Part shown: positions 34,136 to 41,447 of the stretch, one piece after another
Layout of the letters: every line of letters begins with the position of its first letter
Position numbering within the stretch: the first letter of the stretch is position 1
Assembly (NCBI GenBank): GCA_965279295.1
Contig: CBDIHQ010000018.1
Length of the DNA stretch: 64,000 nt
Origin: Aquabacter sp965279295
GTDB taxonomy: Bacteria > Pseudomonadota > Alphaproteobacteria > Rhizobiales > Xanthobacteraceae
Strand: one strand, 5' to 3'
The notes under the pieces: generated by a model
Seen by the model: only the letters and a program-made list of their open reading frames with translations
What the model was told of the DNA's origin: nothing
Database searches by the model: none
Position numbers and translations under genes: made by a program

Positions 34136-36246
34136 TTATCGGCACCGCAGGACATATCGACCATGGCAAGACCTCGCTGGTGCGGGCGCTCACGGGTGTC
34201 GATACGGACCGGTTGAAGGAGGAGAAGGCGCGCGGCATCTCCATCGACCTTGGGTTTGCCTACCTGCCCCAGGAGGACGGCGCGACGCTCGGCTTCATCG
34301 ACGTGCCGGGGCACGAGAAATTCGTGCACACCATGCTGGCCGGCGCGAGCGGCATCGACTTCGCCTTGCTGGTGGTCGCAGCCGACGATGGTGTGATGCC
34401 CCAGACCCGCGAGCATCTCGCGATCATCGATCTCTTGGGCATCTCTCACGCTCTGGTGGCCCTCACCAAAGCCGATATCGTGGACGAAGACCGGCTGAAT
34501 GCCGTGACCGCCGAGATCGCTAGGTCCCTGTCCGGAACCGCAATGGAGGGGGCGCCGGTCATTCCCGCCTCTAGCGCCACGGGCATGGGTATCGCGGAGA
34601 TCAGAGATCGCCTGGTAACCGCCGCGCGGATCCTCGCAGCGCGCCCCGATACCGGCCGCTTCCGGCTGGCGGTGGATCGCTCTTTCAGCCTCTCCGGCGC
34701 GGGGACGGTGGTGACGGGCACCGTGCTGTCGGGAAAAGTTAAGGCCGGGGACCGGATTATCGTCAGCCCCACCGGCATCCAGGCCCGCGTGCGCTCGATC
34801 CGCGCCCAGGACACCCCCGCGGAGAGTGGCAAGGCGGGGGACCGCTGCGGCCTGAACCTCTCCGGCGAAGACATATCGAAGGAGGCGATCGCCCGCGGCG
34901 ACGTGGTGCTCGATCCCGCGCTCCATCTGCCCACGGACCGCATCGACGCCACCCTCAGGGTCCTCGCGAGCGAGCGCAAGGCGATCTCGCAATGGCTACC
35001 GGTGCGGCTGCACACCGCCGCGTGCGAGGTCGGCGCCCGCATCGTCCTGCTGGGCGACCCCATTGCGCCGGGCGAAATGGGTCTTGTGCAACTGGTGCTG
35101 GAACAGCCCATCGCCGTGGCATCGGGGGATCGCTTCGTGGTGCGCGATACCTCCGCCCAACGCACCATCGGCGGGGGACGGCTGCTCGACCTGCGCGCCC
35201 CAGCTCGCAAGCGCCGCACACCGGAGCGCCTCGCACAACTCGCCGCGAATATGCGCGCGGACCCCAGCGCGGCCGTGTCCGCCTTGCTGGAAACGGCACC
35301 CTTCTTTCTCGACCTCACCGCCTTCGCCCGTGACCGCGCGATGGCACCGGACGCGGTAGACGCCATCGCTGACCGTCTCGGACTTGCGCGCCTGGATGTC
35401 GGGGAAACCTGCCATGTGCTCTCGGCGGATCGCTGGGACACATTCCGCATCGCCCTGCTGGCCCGGCTAGATGCGTTCCACGCGGAAAATCCTGATCTTC
35501 CCGGTGTTGGGATCGAGCGCCTGCGCCTCCAGTCGCTCCCCCGGCTTCCCGGTGCCGTGTTCGCGACGGCGCTTCAGCGTCTGGCCCGCGACGGGGAGAT
35601 CGCGCTCGATGGCGCCTGGGTGCGGCGGGTCGGGTTCGAGGTGCGCCTCACCGCGCACGATGAAGCACTCTGGCAGCGAACCAAGCCGTTCATTGGCGGT
35701 GGGGAGCGGTTCCGTCCGCCCCGTGTGCGGGATATCGCTGGCACGCTGGGCGAGCCGGAAACCGACATCCGCCGGATGATGAAACTGCTCAGCCGCCTGG
35801 GGCGCGTGGATGAGGTGGCGCACGACCACTTCTTCCTGCGAAATACAGTCGGGGAGATGGTGGGAATACTGGTGCGGCTGGGCGCCGCTCACGGCGAGTT
35901 CACCGCCGCCCAGTTCCGGGACGAAGTGGAGAACGGCCGCAAGGTCGCAATCCAGATTCTGGAGTTTTTCGACCGCCACGGATTGACGCTGCGGCGTGGA
36001 GATCTGCGCCGCGTGAACCCGCATAGGCTGGACCTGTTCCGCGCGCTGGCCGATGATGCGCCGGCGCAAGATATCCCCGGCACGGCGCCACCGCCGGCTG
36101 GGATCGAGGGAAGAGAAGCGTCCCTGGTGGGGCGTCCGGACTTCAAATCCGGGAGGGGCCGCGAGCCGGTCCTTGGTGGGTTCGACTCCCACTCTCTTCC
36201 GCCAAATTCACACGCGCGGGCCGCACCGCGAAGCGGACCACGCTGA
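34132..36246 (+). CDS. selB: Selenocysteine-specific elongation factor SelB (frame runs through the tRNA-Sec gene)
   Basis: 704 residues to the first in-frame stop. GTPase motifs are intact (AGHIDHGKTS, DVPGHEKF, TKAD). EF-Tu-like domains 2 and 3 follow, then the C-terminal winged-helix repeats that bind SECIS RNA (ending near LTLRRGDLRRVNPHRLDLF, about residue 640). SelB brings Sec-tRNA to the ribosome at UGA. E. coli SelB is 614 residues. Here no stop occurs before the tRNA-Sec gene, so the frame reads through it from codon 660 and ends at 36246, where the stop shares bases with the next start (TGATG). Whether the extra tail is made is unclear. Confidence 0.96.
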   Translation: MIIGTAGHIDHGKTSLVRALTGVDTDRLKEEKARGISIDLGFAYLPQEDGATLGFIDVPGHEKFVHTMLAGASGIDFALLVVAADDGVMPQTREHLAIIDLLGISHALVALTKADIVDEDRLNAVTAEIARSLSGTAMEGAPVIPASSATGMGIAEIRDRLVTAARILAARPDTGRFRLAVDRSFSLSGAGTVVTGTVLSGKVKAGDRIIVSPTGIQARVRSIRAQDTPAESGKAGDRCGLNLSGEDISKEAIARGDVVLDPALHLPTDRIDATLRVLASERKAISQWLPVRLHTAACEVGARIVLLGDPIAPGEMGLVQLVLEQPIAVASGDRFVVRDTSAQRTIGGGRLLDLRAPARKRRTPERLAQLAANMRADPSAAVSALLETAPFFLDLTAFARDRAMAPDAVDAIADRLGLARLDVGETCHVLSADRWDTFRIALLARLDAFHAENPDLPGVGIERLRLQSLPRLPGAVFATALQRLARDGEIALDGAWVRRVGFEVRLTAHDEALWQRTKPFIGGGERFRPPRVRDIAGTLGEPETDIRRMMKLLSRLGRVDEVAHDHFFLRNTVGEMVGILVRLGAAHGEFTAAQFRDEVENGRKVAIQILEFFDRHGLTLRRGDLRRVNPHRLDLFRALADDAPAQDIPGTAPPPAGIEGREASLVGRPDFKSGRGREPVLGGFDSHSLPPNSHARAAPRSGPR
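36109..36204 (+). tRNA. selC: tRNA-Sec (anticodon TCA)
   Basis: 96 bases including the encoded CCA. The acceptor stem has 8 pairs (GGAAGAGA with TCTCTTCC, 36109-36116 and 36193-36200), the bacterial tRNA-Sec feature that SelB reads. The anticodon stem CCGGA/TCCGG holds the loop CTTCAAA with anticodon TCA at 36143-36145. A long variable arm (GGGGCCGCGAGCCGGTCCTT region) and a T-arm with GGTTCGACTCC follow. Discriminator G. The gene lies inside the selB frame, on the same strand. Confidence 0.98.
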
Positions 36247-36701
36247 TGAGCCTCTCAACCTATCTGCAATCCCTACAGGCCACCGCCGAGGCGGCCGAGG
36301 AGGCCGAGCGCGCATTCCGTGTCGAAGCGGAAGCAAAGGCGAAGGCATTGGCCGCGGGACGGGCCGAGGCGTACCGCCGTGTGAATTTCCTGCGGAGCCT
36401 CGCAGAAACGCTGAATGGTGCCGACGACCCCGATGGGGCCGTGCGCTATGCCCAGGCCTACCTTCGGACCCGGCTCGGGTGGGATGAGGACACTCCGGCG
36501 CGCCAGGAGGTTCTGGCGCGCTTCGCACCGGTCGCGCAGGCGATCCACGCGGCTCTCAAGGAGGTGTCTCCCGAGGGCGAAGCGAAGGATGCGCCCACTG
36601 CCATGGCGGCCTTTGAAGCGTGGTATTTAGAGACCCGCGAAACGCCGTTCTGGTACCTTTTCCAGCACTACATGCAAGAGACGCCGCTTGTCGACTTCTA
36701 G
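36246..36701 (+). CDS. Protein of unknown function downstream of selB-selC
   Basis: 151 residues, cytoplasmic, mainly helical. An Ala/Glu-rich coiled-coil-like N-terminus (ATAEAAEEAERAFRVEAEAK) is followed by VNFLRSLAETLNGADDPDGA and a C-terminal aromatic stretch (YLETRETPFWYLFQHYMQET). The ATG shares bases with the end of the extended selB frame, and the end overlaps the next gene by 14 bases. This tight packing suggests it belongs to the fdh/sel transcript. No family is recognised. Confidence 0.75.
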   Translation: MSLSTYLQSLQATAEAAEEAERAFRVEAEAKAKALAAGRAEAYRRVNFLRSLAETLNGADDPDGAVRYAQAYLRTRLGWDEDTPARQEVLARFAPVAQAIHAALKEVSPEGEAKDAPTAMAAFEAWYLETRETPFWYLFQHYMQETPLVDF

Positions 36702-37125
36702 GCGCAAACCCGAGCAGGCCCGCTTCAAGAAGCCGAAGCCGGGCGGAAAAGACCCCGCCACCGATTTCGATGCGTGGCTGGCGGAAGCCTTCGCCGTGGA
36801 GGGGTCATTCACGGCACTTGTGGTTCTGGTGCGCATCGGCGCATTGGAGGTGAGTCCTCTGGCCTCCACCTTCCTGAACATCATCGGCGACGAGGTTCGC
36901 TGGCCGGAAATCGTGACATTGTTCGCGGGGTCGGGTCAGACATGGGACGGTGCCGCGTTCTTCCCGGCGCTTGATGCCGGGGGCCTGCTGCCGAATGCAG
37001 AAGCTCGTACCCGCCTCCGGGCACTGGAGGCGCGGGTGCGTGAGGATCGGCTGACCCTGAATGAGGGCCAGTTCTTCGACACCTGGGGGCGGCGGCTTAA
37101 GATAGAGGAGGTCCCGGCCAACTGA
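36688..37125 (+). CDS. Protein of unknown function, second gene after selC
   Basis: 145 residues with a basic N-terminus (RRKPEQARFKKPKPGG) then a helical, acidic body (FDAWLAEAFAVEGSFTALVV, EARTRLRALEARVREDRLTL). It starts with TTG at 36688, inside the end of the preceding gene; no ATG gives this frame before residue 70 or so, so the TTG is likely real. slyX follows after 26 bases. No family is recognised. Confidence 0.7.
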   Translation: MSTSRRKPEQARFKKPKPGGKDPATDFDAWLAEAFAVEGSFTALVVLVRIGALEVSPLASTFLNIIGDEVRWPEIVTLFAGSGQTWDGAAFFPALDAGGLLPNAEARTRLRALEARVREDRLTLNEGQFFDTWGRRLKIEEVPAN

Positions 37126-37151
37126 CCGGGAAAGAGAATTTGGGAAAACCC

Positions 37152-37370
37152 ATGATGAGCGGCGATGAGCCTGAAACCCGCGACCGGCTCGATGCGCTGG
37201 AAATCCGCATCGCGCATCAGGACAAGACAATTTCGGAGCTGAACGATGTGATCACCGCGCAGTGGGGAAAGATCGACCTGCTGGACAGAAAGCTCGCGCA
37301 ATTGCGGGAGGAAATCCAATACATGGGCTCTTCCCGCGACGGCCCGGAGCCCCCGCCCCCGCACTATTGA
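37152..37370 (+). CDS. slyX: SlyX family protein
   Basis: 72 residues from the ATG at 37152 (a TTG at 37140 would add four). It is a short coiled coil: RLDALEIRIAHQDKTISELN, then ITAQWGKIDLLDRKLAQLRE, ending in a Pro-rich tail, which is the SlyX pattern. The biochemical role of SlyX is not established. Last gene of the plus-strand run that begins with formate dehydrogenase; the gene after it is convergent, 12 bases away. Confidence 0.85.
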   Translation: MMSGDEPETRDRLDALEIRIAHQDKTISELNDVITAQWGKIDLLDRKLAQLREEIQYMGSSRDGPEPPPPHY

Positions 37371-37382
37371 ACAGCGCCAGTT

Positions 37383-38066
37383 TCAGCGGATGGGGAAATC
37401 GAAATAGGTGTCGGGAAACGGCTCGTTCGCTAGGGTGAAGTGCCACCACTCCTTGTCGAATGCCTTGAAGCCGTTGCGCTCCATCAGGGTGGAAAGAGCA
37501 AGCCGGTTGGCGCGCTGCGCCGGCGTGACGGCCCGCGAATTGGGCCAGGAGCGCGGGCTGAACAGATCAAAAGGCGTCCCCATGTCCAGTTCATGCCCAC
37601 TCGTCATGTCGGTCAGGGTCAGATCCAGCGTGGAACCGCGCGAATGGCCGGACCTCGCCGCGAGGTAGCCTTCCGAGAACAGGTGGCTTTTCTCGACGTC
37701 AGGATAATAAGCCGTCTTGGTGGACTGCTCGGTCAGATCCGCCGCCCAGCGGGCGAAATGCGCCACCGCCCGCGCAGGGCGATAGCAATCGAAGATCAGG
37801 AGACCCTGCCCCGCCCGCTCTGCGTCGGCAGCGACAGCCCGCAATGCTGTGGCGGCCGGCAAGCTTAGAAAGCAGCGCGGGGCCTCATATCCATCAATCC
37901 GCGCGCCGACGAAATTATTGGAGGTGAAATAGCGGACGTCGAAACGGGCGTTTGGCACAACCTTCGAAACATCGACGAAGCTCGCCGGCATCTCGCTCAG
38001 CGCGGGACTCGGGGAAAGGCTGGCCAGTCCCAAAGCAAAGGCCGCGCCCACCGTCTGACGGTCCAT
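37383..38066 (-). CDS. D-alanyl-D-alanine dipeptidase, M15D family (VanX/DdpX-like)
   Basis: 227 residues with a signal peptide (FALGLASLSPSPALS). The zinc ligands of the M15D family are recognisable: SGHSRGSTLDLTL supplies His and Asp, and EWWHFTL supplies the catalytic Glu and third His. The upstream DCYRPARA block is also typical. It hydrolyses D-Ala-D-Ala; in Gram-negative bacteria this serves peptidoglycan turnover rather than vancomycin resistance. Starts at the ATG at 38066. No vanHA genes are nearby. Confidence 0.92.
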   Translation of the reverse strand: MDRQTVGAAFALGLASLSPSPALSEMPASFVDVSKVVPNARFDVRYFTSNNFVGARIDGYEAPRCFLSLPAATALRAVAADAERAGQGLLIFDCYRPARAVAHFARWAADLTEQSTKTAYYPDVEKSHLFSEGYLAARSGHSRGSTLDLTLTDMTSGHELDMGTPFDLFSPRSWPNSRAVTPAQRANRLALSTLMERNGFKAFDKEWWHFTLANEPFPDTYFDFPIR

Positions 38067-38087
38067 TCGATGACCCTATTGGATGCC

Positions 38088-38297
38088 TCAGCCCATCCAG
38101 AGGTCCGACCGATAAGCGGCGGCATAGAACAGGCGTTGAAGCGGATCGTGCCGCCCGGGCTGCGGATCGTCAACGGGAGGGAAGTCCGGGAATGGCTCGC
38201 GGCGCGGTTCGCGCGAGGGATCGCCTTCCGGCAGGGGCGGCAGGTCGGGGCCGGGTGCTGGAAGGCCGGGTTCTTCGATCGGTTCGGGAGGAAGCAT
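38088..38297 (-). CDS. Possible proline-rich small protein
   Basis: A 69-residue frame from an ATG at 38297 is dominated by Pro, Glu and Asp (PPEPIEEPGLPAPGPDLPP; PFPDFPPVDDPQPG). The composition fits the proline-rich hypothetical proteins seen in Hyphomicrobiales, but there is no ribosome-binding site at this ATG, and the frame stays open far upstream into the candidate small RNA. It lies 21 bases from the dipeptidase start on the same strand. Between 38298 and 38527 I see no other gene. Confidence 0.25.
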   Translation of the reverse strand: MLPPEPIEEPGLPAPGPDLPPLPEGDPSREPRREPFPDFPPVDDPQPGRHDPLQRLFYAAAYRSDLWMG

Positions 38298-38527
38298 AGG
38301 AGGTTCAGGCGGGCGAACAGGATCAGACCCCGGAAATGGACCCAGCACCCAAATTTTTGCGACCCGGGTTTCGACCCGAGTTCTTTCTGCACGCATGAGT
38401 GACGAAACCATCTGCCGCTTTCCCGGATTTTCAATCCGTTGAAACGCGCCGAGGCCACCTCGGGTTCCCCGTGACGACCGCAAATCGTATGTGCAGAAGT
38501 ATGATGCGCCCAGTTTGGCGACGGCAC

Positions 38528-38560
38528 AAAAAAATGCCGGACCTTTTGCAAGGCCCGGCA
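38528..38560 (-). terminator. Strong Rho-independent terminator of the candidate small RNA
   Basis: Arms TGCCGG (38535-38540) and CCGGCA (38555-38560) continue past one mismatch into CCTT/AAGG around the loop TTGC, giving ten pairs. Seven T residues follow on the minus strand (38528-38534). No protein gene ends close by on the transcribed side; the nearest stop is 190 bases away. Confidence 0.92.
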
Positions 38561-38673
38561 AGTATCGCCGCAGAGCGGCGAACCTTCCAGAGGGGAACAG
38601 CTGCTGCACCGCACAAGGTGCAAGCAGTGCAAAGGCAAGATGCCCCCTCTTTGAGCAGAACACAATCAAAACT
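38528..38673 (-). ncRNA. Candidate trans-acting small RNA, AbcR (alpha-r15) type
   Basis: Read on the minus strand, three stable hairpins follow each other: a ten-pair stem with one bulge (38601-38627), a six-pair stem with a three-base loop (CGCCGC/GCGGCG, 38566-38580) and a Rho-independent terminator with seven U. Between the first two is an unpaired GUUCCCCUCU segment that could pair with Shine-Dalgarno sequences. The gene lies 78 bases after the LsrB/VtlR-type regulator on the same strand. In Sinorhizobium the AbcR1/AbcR2 RNAs lie next to lsrB, and in Brucella VtlR activates abcR2. The 5' end is estimated from a possible -10 (TGATAT, 38680-38685). Confidence 0.65.
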
Positions 38674-38682
38674 GACTGCATA

Positions 38683-38698
38683 TCAGGCATGTGCCTGA
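38683..38698. promoter_or_regulatory. Perfect dyad at the candidate small RNA promoter
   Basis: TCAGGCATGTGCCTGA is a perfect palindrome of two seven-base arms around TG. It overlaps the possible -10 element of the small RNA and lies between it and the lsrB-type gene stop. It looks like an operator. It does not have the T-N11-A shape of a standard LysR box, so the binding protein is open. Confidence 0.5.
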
Positions 38699-38750
38699 CG
38701 CTTGGCTAAAGGTCACCGGACGCCGAAATCGGCGCATCCAACGTCATAAA

Positions 38751-39641
38751 TCAGTAATTCCACCGTTGAGCTTTGGAGATCAGGAAGTCTCTGAACACCT
38801 GGATACGCGCAACCGAGCGCATTTCCTGAGCATAGGTGAAATATGCCTCCAATTGAGGCGTTTCACGATCGGTGAAAAGCTGAACCAGCGAGGTGGCGTC
38901 GTCGGTCAGATAGTCCGGCAGCGTGCCGATTCCCACGCCCCGCTCCACCGCGCGCCGCAGGCCAAGGACACTGTTTACCTCGAAGGCTGGGACACGCGGC
39001 GCGCCGCCTTCCCGGCCGGCATGCTCCAGCCAGTTCAGCCCCTGGAAATAACTGGGTATGGGGCCGCCAAGCAGCAGGATTCGGTGCTTGTCGAGTTCAT
39101 CCAGGCTTCGAGGGTGGCCGTGGCGCTTGATGTAGTCGGCCGAGGCATAGGCGTGGAAATGCACAGTGAACAGCTTGCGCTGCACCAGATCCGGCTGAAC
39201 CGGCTGGCGCATGCGAATGGCGACATCAGCCTCGCGCATCGCCAAGTCCAGCTCCTCGTCTGTGAGGATGAGCTGGATGCGAATATCCGGGTAAAGGTCC
39301 ACGAACTCGCCCACGCGGGCTGTCAACCAATGGGTGCCCAGCCCCATGGTGGTGGTGACGCGCAATTCGCCGTTCGGCTTTTCCCGGCTGTCGGTCAGTT
39401 GCGCACGGGCTGATTCCAGCTTGAGGAAGACCTCGTGCGCGGTCCGATACAGCAATTCGCCCTGCTCGGTCAGGATGAGCCCGCGCGCGTGGCGGTGGAA
39501 CAGCGGAACCTTAAGCTCCAGTTCCAGGGCGGACACCTGCCGGCTGACAGCGGATTGCGACAGCCCAAGCGTTTCGCCGGCATGGGTGAATGAGCCGGCC
39601 TCCGCCGCGACGTGGAAGACCTTAAGCTTGTCCCAGTCCAT
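38751..39641 (-). CDS. lsrB: LysR-type transcriptional regulator, LsrB/VtlR type
   Basis: 296 residues. An N-terminal winged HTH (FHVAAEAGSFTHAGETLGLSQ, then SAVSRQVSALE) is followed by the LysR substrate-binding domain. The neighbourhood lrp / trxB / LysR is that of lsrB in Sinorhizobium and vtlR in Brucella, which control symbiosis or virulence, envelope and redox genes and AbcR small RNAs. The protein contains no cysteine at all, although S. meliloti LsrB is reported to use cysteines for redox sensing. The name is assigned on context and overall similarity. Confidence 0.85.
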   Translation of the reverse strand: MDWDKLKVFHVAAEAGSFTHAGETLGLSQSAVSRQVSALELELKVPLFHRHARGLILTEQGELLYRTAHEVFLKLESARAQLTDSREKPNGELRVTTTMGLGTHWLTARVGEFVDLYPDIRIQLILTDEELDLAMREADVAIRMRQPVQPDLVQRKLFTVHFHAYASADYIKRHGHPRSLDELDKHRILLLGGPIPSYFQGLNWLEHAGREGGAPRVPAFEVNSVLGLRRAVERGVGIGTLPDYLTDDATSLVQLFTDRETPQLEAYFTYAQEMRSVARIQVFRDFLISKAQRWNY

Positions 39642-39753
39642 CTTTGGCCCGCCCCTGGAGGGGATGACCCGGACGTGCGTCCCCGGTTGTCATCCCGTCC
39701 CGTTTGTCCCGTCCGGCGCCAGCACCGCTTGAGGCGGTGACAGCGCCGTCCAT

Positions 39754-40713
39754 TCACTCCGCAGCCAGCGAAGTCTCGTTCAGCGTCAAGAAGCGTTCCG
39801 CCTCCAGCGCCGCCATGCATCCGCGCCCGGCAGCTGTCACCGCCTGGCGATAGGTATCGTCCGCGACATCGCCCGCCGCAAACAGGCCTGGCACGGAGGT
39901 TGAGGTGGAATCCGGCGCGGTCCAGACATAGCCATTCGACTTCAGGCGCACCTGCCCTTCCACCAGAGCGGTGGCGGGCGCATGGCCGATGGCGACGAAG
40001 AAGCCATCCGCCTTCACGACACTTTGCGCACCGGTGCGCACGTCCCTTAGCTTGACGCCGGTGACGCGGTTGGGGTCGGGAACACCCACCACTTCCTCGA
40101 CCTCGGCATTCCACACTGTTTCCACCTTGGGGTGGGCGAACAGGCGGTCCTGAAGAATGCGCTCCGCGCGCAGTCGGTCGCGCCGATGAACCAGCGTGAC
40201 CTTGCTGGCGAAATTGGTGAGGAACAGCGCCTCTTCCACCGCCGTGTTGCCGCCGCCCACCACCACGACTTCCTTGCCGCGATAGAAGAAGCCGTCGCAG
40301 GTGGCGCAGGCCGAAACGCCGCCGCCGCGATAGACCTCTTCCGAGGGCAGATCGAGCCACCGCGCCTGAGCACCCGTTGCCAGCACGACTGTTTCAGCGA
40401 TGTAGACGGCGCCGCTATCGGTGACGATGCGGAACGGACGATGGGACAGATCGATGCTCGACACATGGTCGGAGATGATGCGGGTGCCCACATGGGTCGC
40501 CTGGGCACGCATCTGCTCCATCAGCCAGGGTCCCTGGATGACGTCGGCGAAGCCCGGATAATTCTCGACATCGGTGGTGATGGTCAGCTGCCCGCCGGGC
40601 TGGATGCCCTCGAACAGGATCGGCTCCAGCATGGCGCGAGCCGCATAGATAGCAGCCGTATATCCGGCCGGACCCGACCCGATGATAACGACCTTGGCGT
40701 GGTGGGCGGTCAT
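39754..40713 (-). CDS. trxB: Thioredoxin reductase TrxB
   Basis: 319 residues. FAD-binding GSGPAGYTAAIYAA at the N-terminus, the redox pair CATCDGFFYRGKEV, the NADPH-binding segment VVVGGGNTAVEEALFLT and the C-terminal FAD motif GLFAAGDVADDTYRQAV are all in place. It reduces thioredoxin with NADPH in the cytoplasm. It lies 112 bases before the LysR gene on the same strand and is divergent from lrp, with 228 bases between their starts. Confidence 0.97.
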   Translation of the reverse strand: MTAHHAKVVIIGSGPAGYTAAIYAARAMLEPILFEGIQPGGQLTITTDVENYPGFADVIQGPWLMEQMRAQATHVGTRIISDHVSSIDLSHRPFRIVTDSGAVYIAETVVLATGAQARWLDLPSEEVYRGGGVSACATCDGFFYRGKEVVVVGGGNTAVEEALFLTNFASKVTLVHRRDRLRAERILQDRLFAHPKVETVWNAEVEEVVGVPDPNRVTGVKLRDVRTGAQSVVKADGFFVAIGHAPATALVEGQVRLKSNGYVWTAPDSTSTSVPGLFAAGDVADDTYRQAVTAAGRGCMAALEAERFLTLNETSLAAE

Positions 40714-40941
40714 GGAAACCTCAAGACAGGCGGCGCTTCCAACGCCTCGGCTCGCGCTGCACCGGCCAGGACATTATATGCCTTCCGTAGCGAGCTATGC
40801 GCCAATGTAGGGACCGGCGCCGTTTGCCACAAGGCGAAGTGGCCCGCGGGCGGGGTAATCCTCAACTGAGTGCGCAATAATATTTCGTTGCGCCCCGGTC
40901 AGGCTGAACTATGGTGCGCACGCTTGTGCTGGAGGATTCCC

Positions 40942-41421
40942 TTGCCCGTTCATCTCGACGCCGTGGACTGGAAAATCCTCACCGAACTCCAGCGCGATGG
41001 GCGGATGACCAATGTGGAGTTGTCCCGCCGCGTGGGCATCTCCGCTCCTCCATGTCTGCGCCGGGTTCGCAACCTGGAGGAACAGGGGTTCATCGAGGGA
41101 TATCGCGCCCTGCTGGAAGAAAAGCGGCTGGGCTATGACCTCATGGCCTTCGCCATGGTGCATCTCATCAGCCAGGCGGAAACGGACTTATCCGCCTTCC
41201 AGGAGCAGATTGACCGGTGGCCACTGGTGCGCGGCGCCTGGATGCTTTCGGGCGAAGTGGACTTTCTGATGCTTTGCGTCGCGCCGGACCTGCGCACGTT
41301 CCAGACCTTCGTGCACGAAATCACCGCGACCCCGAACGTGCGCAACGTACGCACCGCGCTGAGCCTCAAGCAGGCCAAGAACGCACCCATCGTTCCACTG
41401 GAAGCGAAGACGCCGACTTAA
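40942..41421 (+). CDS. lrp: Lrp/AsnC family transcriptional regulator
   Basis: 159 residues from a TTG at 40942, chosen because GGAGG lies six bases upstream and the protein then begins PVHLDAVDWKILTELQ, the normal Lrp opening. An N-terminal HTH (MTNVELSRRVGISAPPCLRRV) and a C-terminal RAM/AsnC domain (LMLCVAPDLRTFQTFV) follow. Members of this subgroup regulate amino acid metabolism as octamers. The frame is open to 40870, but the extra residues overlap the likely promoter. Confidence 0.93.
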   Translation: MPVHLDAVDWKILTELQRDGRMTNVELSRRVGISAPPCLRRVRNLEEQGFIEGYRALLEEKRLGYDLMAFAMVHLISQAETDLSAFQEQIDRWPLVRGAWMLSGEVDFLMLCVAPDLRTFQTFVHEITATPNVRNVRTALSLKQAKNAPIVPLEAKTPT

Positions 41422-41447
41422 ATCCGGCGTCGCTTGCTCTCCCTGAC

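Noticed and set aside
38070..38402. 110-codon plus-strand frame between the dipeptidase and the small RNA
   Set aside because: Arg/Gly-rich translation typical of a chance frame in GC-rich DNA; no ribosome-binding site and no recognisable motif.
38340..38470. tRNA-like pieces: a Phe-like anticodon stem-loop (GGATTGAAAATCC on the minus strand) and a GGGTCGAAACCC hairpin
   Set aside because: No acceptor stem or D-arm can be drawn and the spacing is wrong for a tRNA, so neither a tRNA nor an attachment site is supported.
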